A DNA stretch of 64,000 bases, from assembly GCA_033961575.1 (NCBI GenBank), contig CM066732.1, positions 73,818,687 through 73,882,686 of the forward strand, in the 5' to 3' direction. Made by a program: the position numbers and the translations under genes. The notes under the pieces are model-generated. The model made no database searches and was not told the origin of the DNA. It saw only the letters and a program-made list of their open reading frames with translations. Below are positions 34,315 through 46,016 of the stretch, one piece after another (position 1 is the first letter of the stretch; every line of letters begins with the position of its first letter). Source of the stretch: Aselliscus stoliczkanus. Lineage: Eukaryota; Chordata; Mammalia; Chiroptera; Hipposideridae.

Positions 34315-37300
34315 CTTTAGTTATTTAAAAACAGTTGTCATTTTTACTTTTTGTAATACATTTTATGACTTTGAAAACATATTCTTTCAAATGACATTAA
34401 AGTCATGTGAAATATATGCTTCTCATGAAAAAGCTGAAAGCCCAAATGTTTGAAAAAGAGTACATAAACTTGGAGTGGGTAAGTGAGGAGATCATTTGCT
34501 CCAGTAACTTTTCTACACAAATTCTTAGTTATTAGAGGAAGGGAAACGTCTCTTAAGTCTGATTCATTTCACAGTCAATTGACTTAAAGAAAAACTTAAG
34601 GTTTGAATTATTGAATTTAGAAGGTATAGGAACGTTATCATACTGTTACATTTTTGTGGCTAAATTTTAATATAATTTTTGTAGCTTCTATGCAGTGTGT
34701 TCTGCATTTGACAGATTCACAGAAATGTTCCTATCTTGTTTTCTATTTCTAAAGTCTGAACCCTGCATCCCCTTTGACCACTCCTGCTGGAAGAGCATCT
34801 GTCCTTGATAACTACTTCAGTAAGAGTGAGCACATCCTCTTTTCCCCCTGGAGTCAGTGGCCCTTCTTGATTTTGAACCCCACCTTTAAGGATGTGAGCT
34901 TTTTTGTACCAGCCAGGACAATAGAGCTGTTCTGTCAATGAGTAACCTGTTCAACAGCTAACAGAAGGTAGCATTCCTGTTCCTTCTAGGCTTCTCTTGC
35001 AGATCTCAATATACCAGGGGGGAAAAAGGTGTTTTGCTAAATGGGGTGAGAATGTACATGGTGGAACCTTGCCTCCCCTGAGCTTCTGATTCCCTCATGT
35101 TGATTCTCAGTGTATCCCTCTCCACTTTGGATATGAGAAATGTAGTCATTTATTCTGTTGGGGAACCAGAGAGTCCAAATTAGAATTTTTGTTCTTTTGA
35201 AAAAGAAAAACTGCTCAAGAAGTTAGTGATAAAACAAATCTAGTGCTTCGAACTTTATTTGAGTGAAATACATATTTTTACCATTGTCAGTTGAACTTGT
35301 GTTGCATTTCATATCACATGGGTTTTACCCCCTACAAATGTGATACCTAAATGATTCCCTGAGAAGCACTCTTCAACTCAGCTTTCCCATTCTATACTTA
35401 CTCATCACCCACTATACTAGAGGCCCCCTATCTCCTCTCTTCTGCTAAATCTTATCTTTAACTTAAGAAGAAACCAACACAAGGATAATCATATAATTTA
35501 CCAGGTGGAGGGAGAAAAGACACTCTCCAGGAACTTACTGCCATCCTCCTGAAAAGCAATGCAAAATAAGATCGACATAGTTGATGATACATTACAAATT
35601 TACCACTCAGTGAGCTATTTGCATTTTAATAGAACTCAAGGATTTAAGTTAAAGAAAGCATTCTAATGGTGGATTTTCAGGTATGCATTACTAGATAAGG
35701 AAACAACTAGATCAGAGAAGAATAGATGAGCCCAACAATATAGTTTAGTGAATGACTCTGCCTAAATTTCAGGCTGACTTTATTGACTGCCTTAGTTGTC
35801 GCCTCAATCCTTAAATTTCTTCCAACTAAGAAAAATAAGTTGGACTATTATCAATAATAGAATGAATAAGTTAGCTGTATATTTGTCTTATTTGGGAGGG
35901 GGCAAACTACAAAAAAAAATTTAGTCATTTTGTATTATAGTTTAAAATATTTAATTTAATTAAGCATATATGCTATCTTTGGTGATTAGACTTTCCTTCC
36001 AAAATAACAAACATAAAAATGATGTGTTTGGGGAATTTTATGTGTCCAATAGCTACTTCTTTTTGCTTTGTTTTCCTGTATTTTTAATCCCGAGATTGCT
36101 CTTGTATTTCAGCATTTAAGAAGGAGATGGCAGTATTGAGCCTTGGCTCTGACTTGACACTATTTGAAGGAGCTTAAAATTCTTCATAAAGAAATATCAC
36201 TGTAGCTAAATGCAATTTCATCTCTAGTGATTTCATTCTGTACCCTCACTCCCCTTTGTGATCCCATATGGAGAATGAAAGAGTGTGTTAATATATGTTA
36301 GATGAGATCTGTCATACAAAGATGCTATTCAATTACTTATTCTCGTTTCTGCACATCTAAGAACCCAGATTTATGGGACACATAGTAACAACTCTCTTCT
36401 GAAATAAAAGGAGAGCCAGTTCTAAAATGCAAAAGTATGTTTACAATGTGCCTGTTTTCCTAAGGCTCTGACAGGAAGAATTAACTTTACATTTCCAGAA
36501 CACAAAACACTTCACTGAGCCACATCTTATGGTAAATAAACTGCTCTCTGGGAGTAAATTTGTCACCATTTCTTTCTTTTTTGGTGGGGAGGGCATAAGC
36601 TACTGCAAAGAAAATGACTTTTTCCAGGGCTGATGCCCTGAAAAAAAGTGTAGATGATGAGAGGAATTATTTAGTTAGTCTCCATTCACATCCCACTGTT
36701 TTGCCTGAATTCCAAGTTTCAAAAGGATGATTCATGTACCTTGCAGCTCCATGTTAAAAAATAAAATCAGCAACAGAGCCCTTTGTCAATATCAAAAGCA
36801 ATTTAACAGTGCAATTTTTAGGTTATAAACTATGAGAAAAGTAGAATGCTACCATGTAAAGTTATCATAAGTAGTTTTTAAAAGTATAAGCTGAGATTAG
36901 CAAACAAAACTGCCATGTCAAAGGATGTGAAACGGCAGTTGGAATGGCACCCAAAACTACGTTATGTTTTGAAACGCTGCCCTGCCATGATTAAAATATG
37001 TAAAAGCAATATTTTAACATGTAAGCTTATGTGGTTTTCTTTGAAATCTGGGCAGTTAAATCACACACAAAAAAGATGTGTAATTGTTCAGTTTGATTAT
37101 CATTGATAGTGGGATTTTGTTTTGTACCTTAATTTTTATGTTTAAAATTATTGTTGAAATAGTATGTGACGAATAATTTATGGACTTAACAAAGCCAGCA
37201 AGCCGATTTGGTTTCCATTATAAGTGAAGGACCCAACAACAACATCTTCATTTCATATTGTTCCGATAAATTTAATGACATTATTTTTTTGAACCAAAAG

Positions 37301-37746
37301 GAAATTTCTTCTCAGCTGGATTCTTTCACTGTAGGTTTTAATCGCGAACTTTGAAAATGAGAACATAGCTATTATTTTTATTAAAAGGATATGTTCTGGT
37401 TAGCTTGGAAGGGTCTGCCTAGTAAGGGATTCCAATAGCATGTCTAAGGACTTAAAATGTAATGCTGAAGTTACAGTATGGAACATATGCCATTCGTAAC
37501 ACTGTATCTTGTGTATTGTAAGAAAGACACAGAAAATGTATAGGCATAGTGAGGCAGCTCTTACAACTCGCAAAACTCTAATAAAGAATAGCTGCTTAAA
37601 TATTAGTTCTTCTTGTAGGACATTCAGTACCAAGATCATCCTGTGAGGTGGGGAGCAGTGAGAGGGTGTATACTGTGTGCCACGGTACTTGAAACAGTAT
37701 CTCAGTTAACATTTGCTGGTTGATAAGTTTTATGACTATCCTTGCT
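34315..37746. other. Long unique AT-rich stretch
   Basis: 3.4 kb without a recognisable transposon, one of the least disturbed parts of the window. Open frames of 63-79 codons show no signature. Could be intergenic or deep intron. Confidence 0.5.
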
Positions 37747-37761
37747 CAATAATTTGAACTT

Positions 37762-38231
37762 TTTTTTTTTTTTAAGATTTTATTGGGGAACTGGGGGAGG
37801 GGAACAACACTGGGGAATCAGGGAAGGGGAACAGACAAGTTGCTGTCCTTTTTGTTCTTCAGTCTAGTTGTGGAGGACGTTGCTTCACTGACCCATGTTG
37901 GTATCATCATTGCACTCTTCCTGGGTGAGGCAGATCGGTCACTGGCCTCTGGACAGCCGCTCACTGCGGCTATTGGCAGCTCACTCTGGCTGCCCCCCCC
38001 CTCCCCGCTCACGCTGGCTGCCCGCCACTCACTGTAGCCTATGGCAGCCTACTGCAGCAGGGGCTGCAGCTATGCAGGCTGGCGGGACTCACAGCAGCCC
38101 AGCTCCAGGTGGAGCTGTTGTTCACCATCTTAGCTATAGAGGGCAGTGTCACTGGCCCTCATATGTGGGATCTGAACCCGGGCTGCTGGCATCCCAAGCC
38201 AACTCTTAACCAATGTGCCACTGGGCCGGCC
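37762..38231 (-). mobile_element. Type B composite SINE, longest copy
   Basis: About 470 bp between perfect 15-bp duplications caataatttgaactt (37747-37761 and 38232-38246). The A-rich-end side keeps both gggaacaacactggggaatc and ggggaacagacaagttgc. The core includes a C-run (ctgcccccccc) absent from other copies. Confidence 0.95.
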
Positions 38232-38246
38232 CAATAATTTGAACTT

Positions 38247-38738
38247 CTCTTCAACAGCTCATCCTTTAAAATTTTTTTTCAACTTTCTTATTCCTTACGC
38301 TATAGAACTGACCCTCTGGACAAGTTCTATTTTACATAAATAAGTCTAAATGTACTTTTATTACACATATTTTTATATTTTAATGCTTAATGTACTTTTT
38401 AAGTAGAAGAAATACTTGAAATCTTTAAGTATTTTAGTTAAAGAACTGAATAATTACAGTTCTAGTATCTGAATATTCATTGGTTTTTAGCTCAATTAGA
38501 ACGTGCCTTAGACTTGCAAGTTATGAAATCTTATACTGTTATAGAATTCATTAGACTTGATGTTTCAGTCATGCTTTAGTTGTCTCACCAGTATTTTAAC
38601 CTCTTAAATACGTTGAGGCTGAATGCTGTTATCAGCAGGATCTCCTTAACTTGTTTGTCAGCAGCTTGAATACACAAGGTATCAAAGTCAAATACTCTCC
38701 TAGCCCCAGACGGATTTCTAGGAGGAACAACTGGTGTT
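38247..38738. other. No recognisable feature
   Basis: AT-rich unique-looking sequence. Confidence 0.5.
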
Positions 38739-38751
38739 AAGAAAATATTGT

Positions 38752-38852
38752 TGGGGCCGGCTGAGTGGCGTGGTGGTTAAGCGCTGGCTTGGGAAGCCAG
38801 CAGCCCCGGTTCAGTCCCACATGTGAGGGCCAGTGACACTGCCCTCAAAAAA
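38752..38852 (+). mobile_element. Type A SINE
   Basis: Plus-strand copy with a one-base deletion in the B box (ggttcagtcc), which should weaken Pol III transcription. The duplication aagaaaatattgt (38739-38751 and 38853-38865) is perfect. Confidence 0.94.
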
Positions 38853-39085
38853 AAGAAAATATTGTACCCTCGAATTGTTAGTATTTCTACATAGAGTAAA
38901 TATGCCCTTTGAGTACTTATAATAGTACTGAGATGTAGTAATGAAATTAAAAATTTATCGAGTTTTCTCCATTTCCTACCCATCCTTTCCGTGTCTTCCA
39001 CCCTGGGGCAGGCCTTACATACTTTTGCTAGTGATATGTGATCCTTATGGAAAAAAAAAATTCCTCTTGATGTTTATTCTTCATA

Positions 39086-39283
39086 GGTTCATCAGACTAT
39101 TCTACAGACTAGTTGTGAAGGAGGAGAACTGCGAAGGGTCCTGTCCTGTTTTCAATACTCTGTGGCATCAATTCTTGGCAAACTTCAGTGGGGCCTTGGC
39201 AGTGCTGCCCTCCTGGACCTGTGCTCCATTATGGTGTATAAAGAGCCATCTCACTTAGCTAGGCTTGTCAGCATATAGCCTAA
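39086..39283 (+). other. Weak open segment
   Basis: After a pyrimidine-rich stretch ending ttcatag, a frame stays open for about 63 codons to TAG at about 39278. GC content is higher than the flanks. The peptide (for example GKLQWGLGSAALLDLCSIM) is not recognised and no 5' splice site is evident. Chance is a fair explanation. Confidence 0.15.
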
Positions 39284-41064
39284 GGGAGAAGACGCCAGAG
39301 AGTCTACGACACTTGGTCTTAAACTCCCCTTGATTGAGTGGTCAGGGTACATATATTAGCCAAAGACTTGATGATATGCTGGTATCTGGCCATCCTGCAT
39401 TTGGGGCAGGATATTATTCTGGATAGAAACGTCATTATTTCAATCTTTTTGGAGCCAGAACAATTGTTATCTTCAGTCGAAATGCCTATTGTGTCTAGAT
39501 ATGTACCCAAAAGAACCCGCATGACATAATTTTACTAGAATACCATAGAAACTTGATTTCAATACAAAGGAGAAAGCATCAAGAATTATCTTTTCAGAAA
39601 AGCAAAAATGAAAACCAAGAATAACCCCTCCCCAAGAAAATGACATTCTGTTTAAGTTGTCCCACCCTTCCTCAAAGCTACTTCCTTCCATATGCTGCTA
39701 ATTAGAATGAAACTCTATGATACATTGATAATGTGAAATTAAACAGATTGTTTACTCACTCTTAAAAATAGCATGTTTTATTAGAACAACCTCAGAGGGC
39801 CATTAAAGAAAACGATTTAAGTATTGCACAGCAACAAATAATAGTGTCTGGTAAAGTTGGATTTTTTTTTTTAGCCTCGAAGTTTCTAATATATTTGGTC
39901 TATTTAGAAAACAAATGCATTTAATTATTTCCATCTCTTAAATATGTCTAGTAAGTTCAGTTTTTAGTTGCTGTACAAATAAATTAGTCCTACTTACATT
40001 TCTTTCTTTCAAACATCATTTCAAATTGGAGCTTAATGGGGTTTGAGCATTTTGCCAGAATAGTCATCCTACTTTGGTCTGAGGGTGGTTGATTACATCT
40101 ATCTTTTCCAGCTTACAAATGCCAATATATTTAGAAGAATGCAAACCCAACCCTGAGACCATTTGTCATCACACGTTGATTGTAACTCTATGTTTTATTA
40201 TGGTATGTAGGAGGAAAAGCAAACAATTAAAAGCCTGAAGAAAAATGGAATGTCAAGACATGCTAAACATTTTTATTACATCACCATGTTTAACTTATTT
40301 TTCTACCACTTTTGATGCTTAATTACCTGGATTATTAAAATATATCAAGATTTTTTCATGTTAGACTCAAAAATAGCTTTCAGTGTCTTAGTAGCAAATA
40401 TCAAACAGTTATAAGATATAAAGAATGGAGGAGAAAAATTAGCATTATTAGTTCAAAACATAAACTTCAATACTTATACATGGTATTCTCCAAATTACCA
40501 GAGAAAATCAGCCAATCTCAGTGATAAAATAAAATATAATTGTACCTACATGTATTCTATATTTTGTGTCTGTATTTGCCCAGTTTGTGTACACAATCTT
40601 TGTGGCCTACTGTGTCACTCTCTATTTTATTGTCATGAGGAATGGTGTTAAAGAGTGGAGACTAGAAATAATTCTATCCCTCTCAACAAAATGGTAAGGT
40701 GGAGATGTTTGTGTGAGAAGACAAAAAGGTGTATTTTTAAGCTCCATGTATTAGGAAGCTAGTAGGCAGCCATAACTAACATAGGAGTATAGTGAGTGAT
40801 TTCAGCCTCCTGCAGAAATTTCCTTTGGCTGGTTGAAATCTGACCTACCTAAAGTGTGTGTGTGGAAACCCTCAGCATCACTTTATGAAGCTTTCTTAGA
40901 GTGACTTCACACTAAGAACTGAGCTAGAGTAAAGGCTCCCTGGGGATTTTAGCCCTCACAGCATCAAAGCAGAGGCACTTATTGGGTATTGTCTCTTTGC
41001 ATCTATCCCTATATTTTTGTTTCCATTTTTTAATCAGTAATAAGGTAGAAGGAACTTATGTTAA
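39284..41064. other. No supported gene
   Basis: Unique-looking AT-rich sequence. Overlapping 63-72-codon frames near 39319-39691 carry no family signature. Confidence 0.5.
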
Positions 41065-41500
41065 TTAGAGTTCAATCTAAGCTGCTGTAACAAAGAGACT
41101 AAAATACAGTGACTCAAAAAAGAAAGAAGGCATATAGGTGTTTCTGTTTTATAAGGTCAAGGAATATAGGTTACCTTTTTTCCTCTCTGATTTTCCTAGA
41201 ATATGATCCCCACACGCATAGTAAAATCTGGATTACCACCACTGTGTCCTTGTTCCAGCCTGAATTCATGGTGGTAGGGTCACAAGTAGGGATGGGAAGC
41301 AACTTTCTTCATAAAGATATGACCCAAAATTGCTTATGTCACTTCCTTTCACACCCCATTGGCTGGAACTCAGTCATATGACCACACTAGCTGGAAAGGA
41401 GTCTGGGAAGCATAGTTGGGGATAGGCAATTATGTGTCCAACTGCAAGTAAGTAGTAATGGTGGGTTTGTTCTATTACCAAAAGGAAGGAAGAGGAGAAT
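41065..41500 (+). repeat. Ancient interspersed repeat, class uncertain
   Basis: Starts gctgctgtaacaaagagact and ends near ccccattggctggaactcag, tcatatgaccacactagctg and gtctgggaagcatagttg. I recognise this block order as a common old mammalian repeat, probably LTR-like, but cannot name it. Confidence 0.5.
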
Positions 41501-41844
41501 GAATATTGGAGGGCAATTACTGGTCTGTACCAAAGCAGTCTCTGACAATTGTCGTGATCTCTGATTCCAATTTCTGATTTTCTTTATTTCTTCTCCTCTT
41601 TTCTCTTCTTTTTCCCCCTTTATTCTTATTTGCTTATTCTTCTTTGCTTATTGCCTCCACTCCCTTATTCTGTACTGATGACAATGCTAATAGTAAGCTC
41701 AAATAGCTAGTGTTCACCAGTGGCCTGTGTCCTACAAAGGAACCTATAGTATTTTTCTGGGCCTCAAACTTTAGGTTAATTTTCTTATTCCCTGGAATGT
41801 ATTGCCCTTACTACCCTTAATTCTTTCTGGAAAAGATGAATTAT

Positions 41845-41925
41845 AGGGAAGGCAGGGAGGGAAGGAGAGAGAAAGAAAGAAAAAGGGATGGGGGGAAGAG
41901 AGAGGGAGAGAGAGAAAACAAAGGA
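41845..41925 (+). repeat. Purine-rich (GGGA/GAAA) tract
   Basis: About 80 nt almost free of pyrimidines on the plus strand. Confidence 0.9.
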
Positions 41926-41939
41926 AATGAAATGAGAAT

Positions 41940-42062
41940 ATTATGCGCTTTATGAAGGCAGGGATTTTTGTCTGTATTGTTCACAGCTGTATTTCCATCA
42001 TCTACAATATTGCCCAACTCATTGTTGGTGCTCAAATAATATTTGCTAAATGAATGAAAAAA
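41940..42062 (+). repeat. L2 3'-end relic
   Basis: ctttatgaaggcagggattt, tgtctgtattgttcacagct and gtgctcaaataatatttgct then a TGAATGAA tail: the L2 3' end. Confidence 0.8.
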
Positions 42063-43377
42063 TGAATTTATTTTTCTATTGCACTATTTGTCCTCAAGTT
42101 TGTCTCAAACCTTCAGCTCATTAAGCATATTAATTTTCCATTAGAAAAATCTTTCCTGAATGCCAAATAGTAGGAATTTGCTGTCTGCAAATTCAGTTTA
42201 GTATTGTCTCAAACTGCCTCTTAATAACAGACTAACTTTTGCTTTAGTTTGGATTTTGTCTTTGAATAAGATTATAATTAGTTGTTTTTCTAAAGGATGT
42301 TTGACATAGAATTATATACAAGAGAAATATATACAGGAGGCAACGTATACCTTAAACATAATTTGGTTTTCGAGGAGAGTGAATTGATACAGATAAGAAT
42401 ATGACATTCATTACAAGAAAATTATTCTAATTGACTCTATTATTTGACTGCTTTGGTTTTTCAAACCAGAAGTGAGTGATAGCAAGAGAAAAGGGGTACT
42501 CTAAAACAAGGGCTCCAGTAGGCAGAATCTAGAACCACTGAGAGATGGTCATCCATTCCTTCCCTCTATCTTTCTGTTAAACTCTTTTCCAGAGCCCCAG
42601 ACAACTCCTGACCAGTTTTTGAAAACTAACACCTACTTTACTTATTTTCTTTGTCAGTCACATGGAGTCACAGAAGGGATCTTAGAGACTCTGAAGCTGA
42701 GGGTTTGTAATCTGAATTGGGGTGCAGCTGGGGTTTCCTGCACTCTTTTTCAACCAGAGCACGTTCACTCTTATCATTTTAACAGGCTGGGCTCATTAGT
42801 AAATTTTTTTGCAGCAAAGTGTTCTTATTGTAACAAAAGTTTGAAAAACTTCCTTTGAGCCCAATTTTCTTAATTAATAGATTCAAACACTGAGGGTTAG
42901 AGGAGAAGTAATTTTCCAAAGATTTCAAAGGCAGAGCCAGGTCCAGAATTTGTATCTCTTTATTCCTGGGCTGGATATCTTCCTACTACACTGTGCATGC
43001 ACTAGCTTGTATTGGTGACTTGTTGTTGTTTGAAAAATGATCAGTTTTGTTTTTTGGAGTTACACAGTGAAGTTTGGCAATAGTTTATAGTCTCTTAACA
43101 ACGAAGTAGCATATATGGTAAGTGTTGGTTCAAACAAGCTGTTGCTCTATTGTGTGAATTATCAATTCTTGATAAAGAGTTGTTTGGGTGTGAAATATTT
43201 TCATTGCCATGGATTTAACTGACAATGATTGAGAACAAAATGGCAGGGTCCTTTATATAACTGAATCATGGTGCTGGGGAGGTTGTGTGGGTGAGTTGAC
43301 CCTGGCTCAGCACAGCGGCTGGCCTGGAGAGAAATGAGTTGAGTGACACCCCACTCTCATTTCCTTTTCTCCTGTTT
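42063..43377. other. No supported gene
   Basis: Unique sequence. A 79-codon plus-strand frame (42619-42858) lacks recognisable content. 42880-42990 could be a MIR scrap. Confidence 0.5.
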
Positions 43378-43382
43378 CTTTT

Positions 43383-43470
<88 letters not shown>

Positions 43471-43507
43471 TTTCTTTCTCTTTCTTTCTTTCTTTCTTTC
43501 TTTCTTT
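43378..43507 (+). repeat. (CTTT)n microsatellite, about 130 bp
   Basis: Long TTTC run directly against the 3' end of the minus-strand HAL1-like L1, so on the element's strand it is an expanded (AAAG)n poly-A tail. Poly-Phe/Leu/Ser and poly-Lys/Glu frames over it are artefacts. Confidence 0.97.
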
Positions 43508-44199
43508 TTAAAGATTTTTATTAAAAATATAGTTAGCATACAATATTATATTAGTTTCAGATGTACACAATAGTTATTCAACATTTATATACTAAAGAAG
43601 TGATCACCATGATAAGTCCAGCAACCATCTGATACCTTGCCATGCTATCACAATATGACTGACTATATTTCCTACATCCCCATGACTTATTTATTTTATA
43701 GCTGGAAATTTGGACCACTTACTGCCCTTCAACTTCCCACCCCTTTTTAATTTTTTAGTTACAGTTGACATTCAATAATATTTTATATTAATTTCAGGTG
43801 CACAATGTGTTTAGACATTTATATTATTTAAGAAGTAACCCCCCTGACTAGTCTAGTACTCACCTGGCACTACACATAGTTACTACCATATTATTGACTA
43901 TATTCCCTATGCTGTACTTTACATCCCCATGATTATTTTGTTACTACCAATTTGTATTTCTTAATCCCTTCATCTTTTTCACCTTGCCCTCTAAACCCCC
44001 TCCCATTTATCACCTTGATAAGTCTAGTACCCAACTGACACCATATTTAATTATTATAATATTATTATTGACTATAATCCCTACGCTACACCCCACATCC
44101 CCATGACTACTTTGTAACAATCAATTTGTACTTCTTAATCCTTTCCATTTTTTACCCACCGCCCCAACCCCCCTCCCATCTGGCAACCATCAAAATGTT

Positions 44200-44830
44200 C
44201 TCTGTATCTATGAGTCTGTTTCTGATTTGTTTGTTTATTTTGTCCTTTAGATTCCACATATAAGTGAAATCTCATTGCATCTGTCTTTCTCTGTCTGACA
44301 TACTGCTCCACTCTGTACACCCTCCAGGTCCATCCATGCAGTTGCAGATGGCAAGAACCCATTCCCTTCCCTGGTTGAGCAATATTCCCCTATATATGTG
44401 TACCACCTACTCTTTATCCATTCTTCCATCGATGGACACCCAGGCTGCCTCCACATCTTGTAAACAATGCTGCAATGAACATATGGATGCACACATCCCC
44501 TCAAAGTAGCATTTTGGGTTTCTTTGGATAAATACCCAAAAGTGGGATTAGTGGGTGCTTCTTTGTCTCTTGTTATAGCCTTTGTTTTACAGTCTATTTT
44601 GTCTTGGTACCCCAAGTGTAAGTATTGGTACCCCAGCTTTCTTTTTCTTTGGTTTTGTTTCCATTTTCATGAAATAACTTCTTCCATCCCTTTACTTTCA
44701 GACTGTGTGTGTCTTTCAATCTGAAGTGAGTCTCTTGTAGGCAGCATATGTAGGGTTTTGTTTTCTTATCCATTCAACCACCCTATGTTTTTGAATGGAG
44801 CATTTAACCACTTACATTTAAAGCAATTTT
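44200..44830 (-). pseudogene. Deleted L1 ORF2 remnant, copy A
   Basis: The frame 44247-44615 reads across the deletion: ITRDKE, from the early endonuclease part of ORF2, joins directly to APTNPTFGYLSKE of the C-terminal region. It continues through CPSMEEWIKSRWYTY, SATAWMDLEGVQSG and SLICGI. The central endonuclease, reverse-transcriptase and much of the C-terminal coding sequence is absent. The join keeps the reading frame, and copy B at about 60475 has the same join. Upstream of 44615 the frame is decayed. No active enzyme is possible. Confidence 0.85.
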
Positions 44831-44929
44831 TGATAGATGTATACTTATTGCCATTTTATTATTCATATTTTTTGACCTTTTTTTTTTTCCACCTTAAATA
44901 AGTCTCTCTAAGGTTCCTTGTAATACTGG

Positions 44930-45680
44930 TTTGGTGGTGATGAACTCCTTTTTTCTTGTCTGGGAAGCTCTGTATCTGTCCTTTGATTTTAAATGATAGC
45001 CTTGCTGGCTAGAATTCCCTTGGTTTGTAGGTCCTTGCTTTTTATCACTTTGAATATTTTGTGCCAATGCCTTCTGGCCTGCAAAGTTTCTGTTGAGAAA
45101 TCAGCTGACAGTCTTATGGGAGCTCCCTTGTAGGTAACTAAATGCTTTTCTCTTGCTGATTTTAGGGTTCTCTCTTTGTCTTTAACTTTTGCCATTTTAA
45201 TTATAAATTTGTCTTGGTGTGAGCCTGTTTGGGTTCATTTTTGGGAGGACTGTCTGCACTCCCTGGGATTGTATGTCTATTTACTTCATCAGCTTAGGAA
45301 AGTTTTCAGTAATTATTTCTTCAAATAGATTCTTAATCCCTTGTTTTCTCTCTTCTCCTTCTGGTACCCCTATGAGGCAAATATTACTCTTGATGTTGTC
45401 CCAGAGGTCTCTTAAACTCTCCTCATTTTCTGGAGTTGTTTTTTTTCTTTTTGCTGTTCCAGTTAGGGGTTTTCTGATACCTTGTCTTCCAAATCACTAA
45501 TTTTATCCTTTGCTTCATCTAGTTTGCTGGTGATCCCTTCTAGTGCATTCTTTGTTTCAGTTATAGTATTCTTCTCTCCTGACTGATTCTTTTTTTATGG
45601 TTTCTGTGTCCTTTGTTATACTGCTATCTCTTTGTTGAAGTTCTCACTAAGTTCCTTGAGCATCTTTATAACCATTGTTT
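44930..45680 (-). pseudogene. L1 ORF1 remnant, copy A
   Basis: ORF1 encodes the L1 RNA-binding chaperone (coiled coil, RRM, C-terminal domain). The open piece at 44989-45195 shows the C-terminal-domain signature RTLKSAREKHLVTYKGAPIR followed by LSADFSTETLQARR, close to the conserved L1 pattern. Upstream the frame is broken. The coiled-coil-coding stretch should lie at about 45250-45680. Confidence 0.82.
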
Positions 45681-46016
45681 GTTTGTTTTTTTAAATCTTT
45701 TATTGTGAAATAAACTTTTTTAAAAATTAGTTTCAGGTGTACAACACAATGCAATAGTTATACTTTTTACCCCTCAAAGTGACAACCCCTCTCCCCCAGT
45801 TCACCACCCCACTCCTCCCCCCCATATCATACATATCTATTACAATTCCTTTGACTCCCTTCCACAGTATACTCCACATCCTTTGACTATCTATATATTC
45901 AGTTACAGTTAGCATACAATATTATACAACATCAGCTTCAGGTGTACAGTGCAGTGATCAAGCCTCTACTCCATCCATGAAGTGGTCTCCCTAACAAGAC
46001 ATGTGACTATCTGACA
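45681..46016 (-). mobile_element. L1 3'-tail insertion within copy A
   Basis: A 336-bp minus-strand L1 tail. T-rich start (poly-A), attagtttcaggtgtacaac and a second caggtgtacagtgcagtgat indicate repeated 3' UTR units. The duplications tataaccattgttt (45667-45680) and tataaccattattt (46017-46030) prove a separate, later insertion. It is the same subfamily as the fragment at 52540. Confidence 0.88.

Noticed and set aside
43339..43573. Poly-Phe/Leu/Ser membrane-like peptides
   Set aside because: Translation of a (CTTT)n microsatellite.
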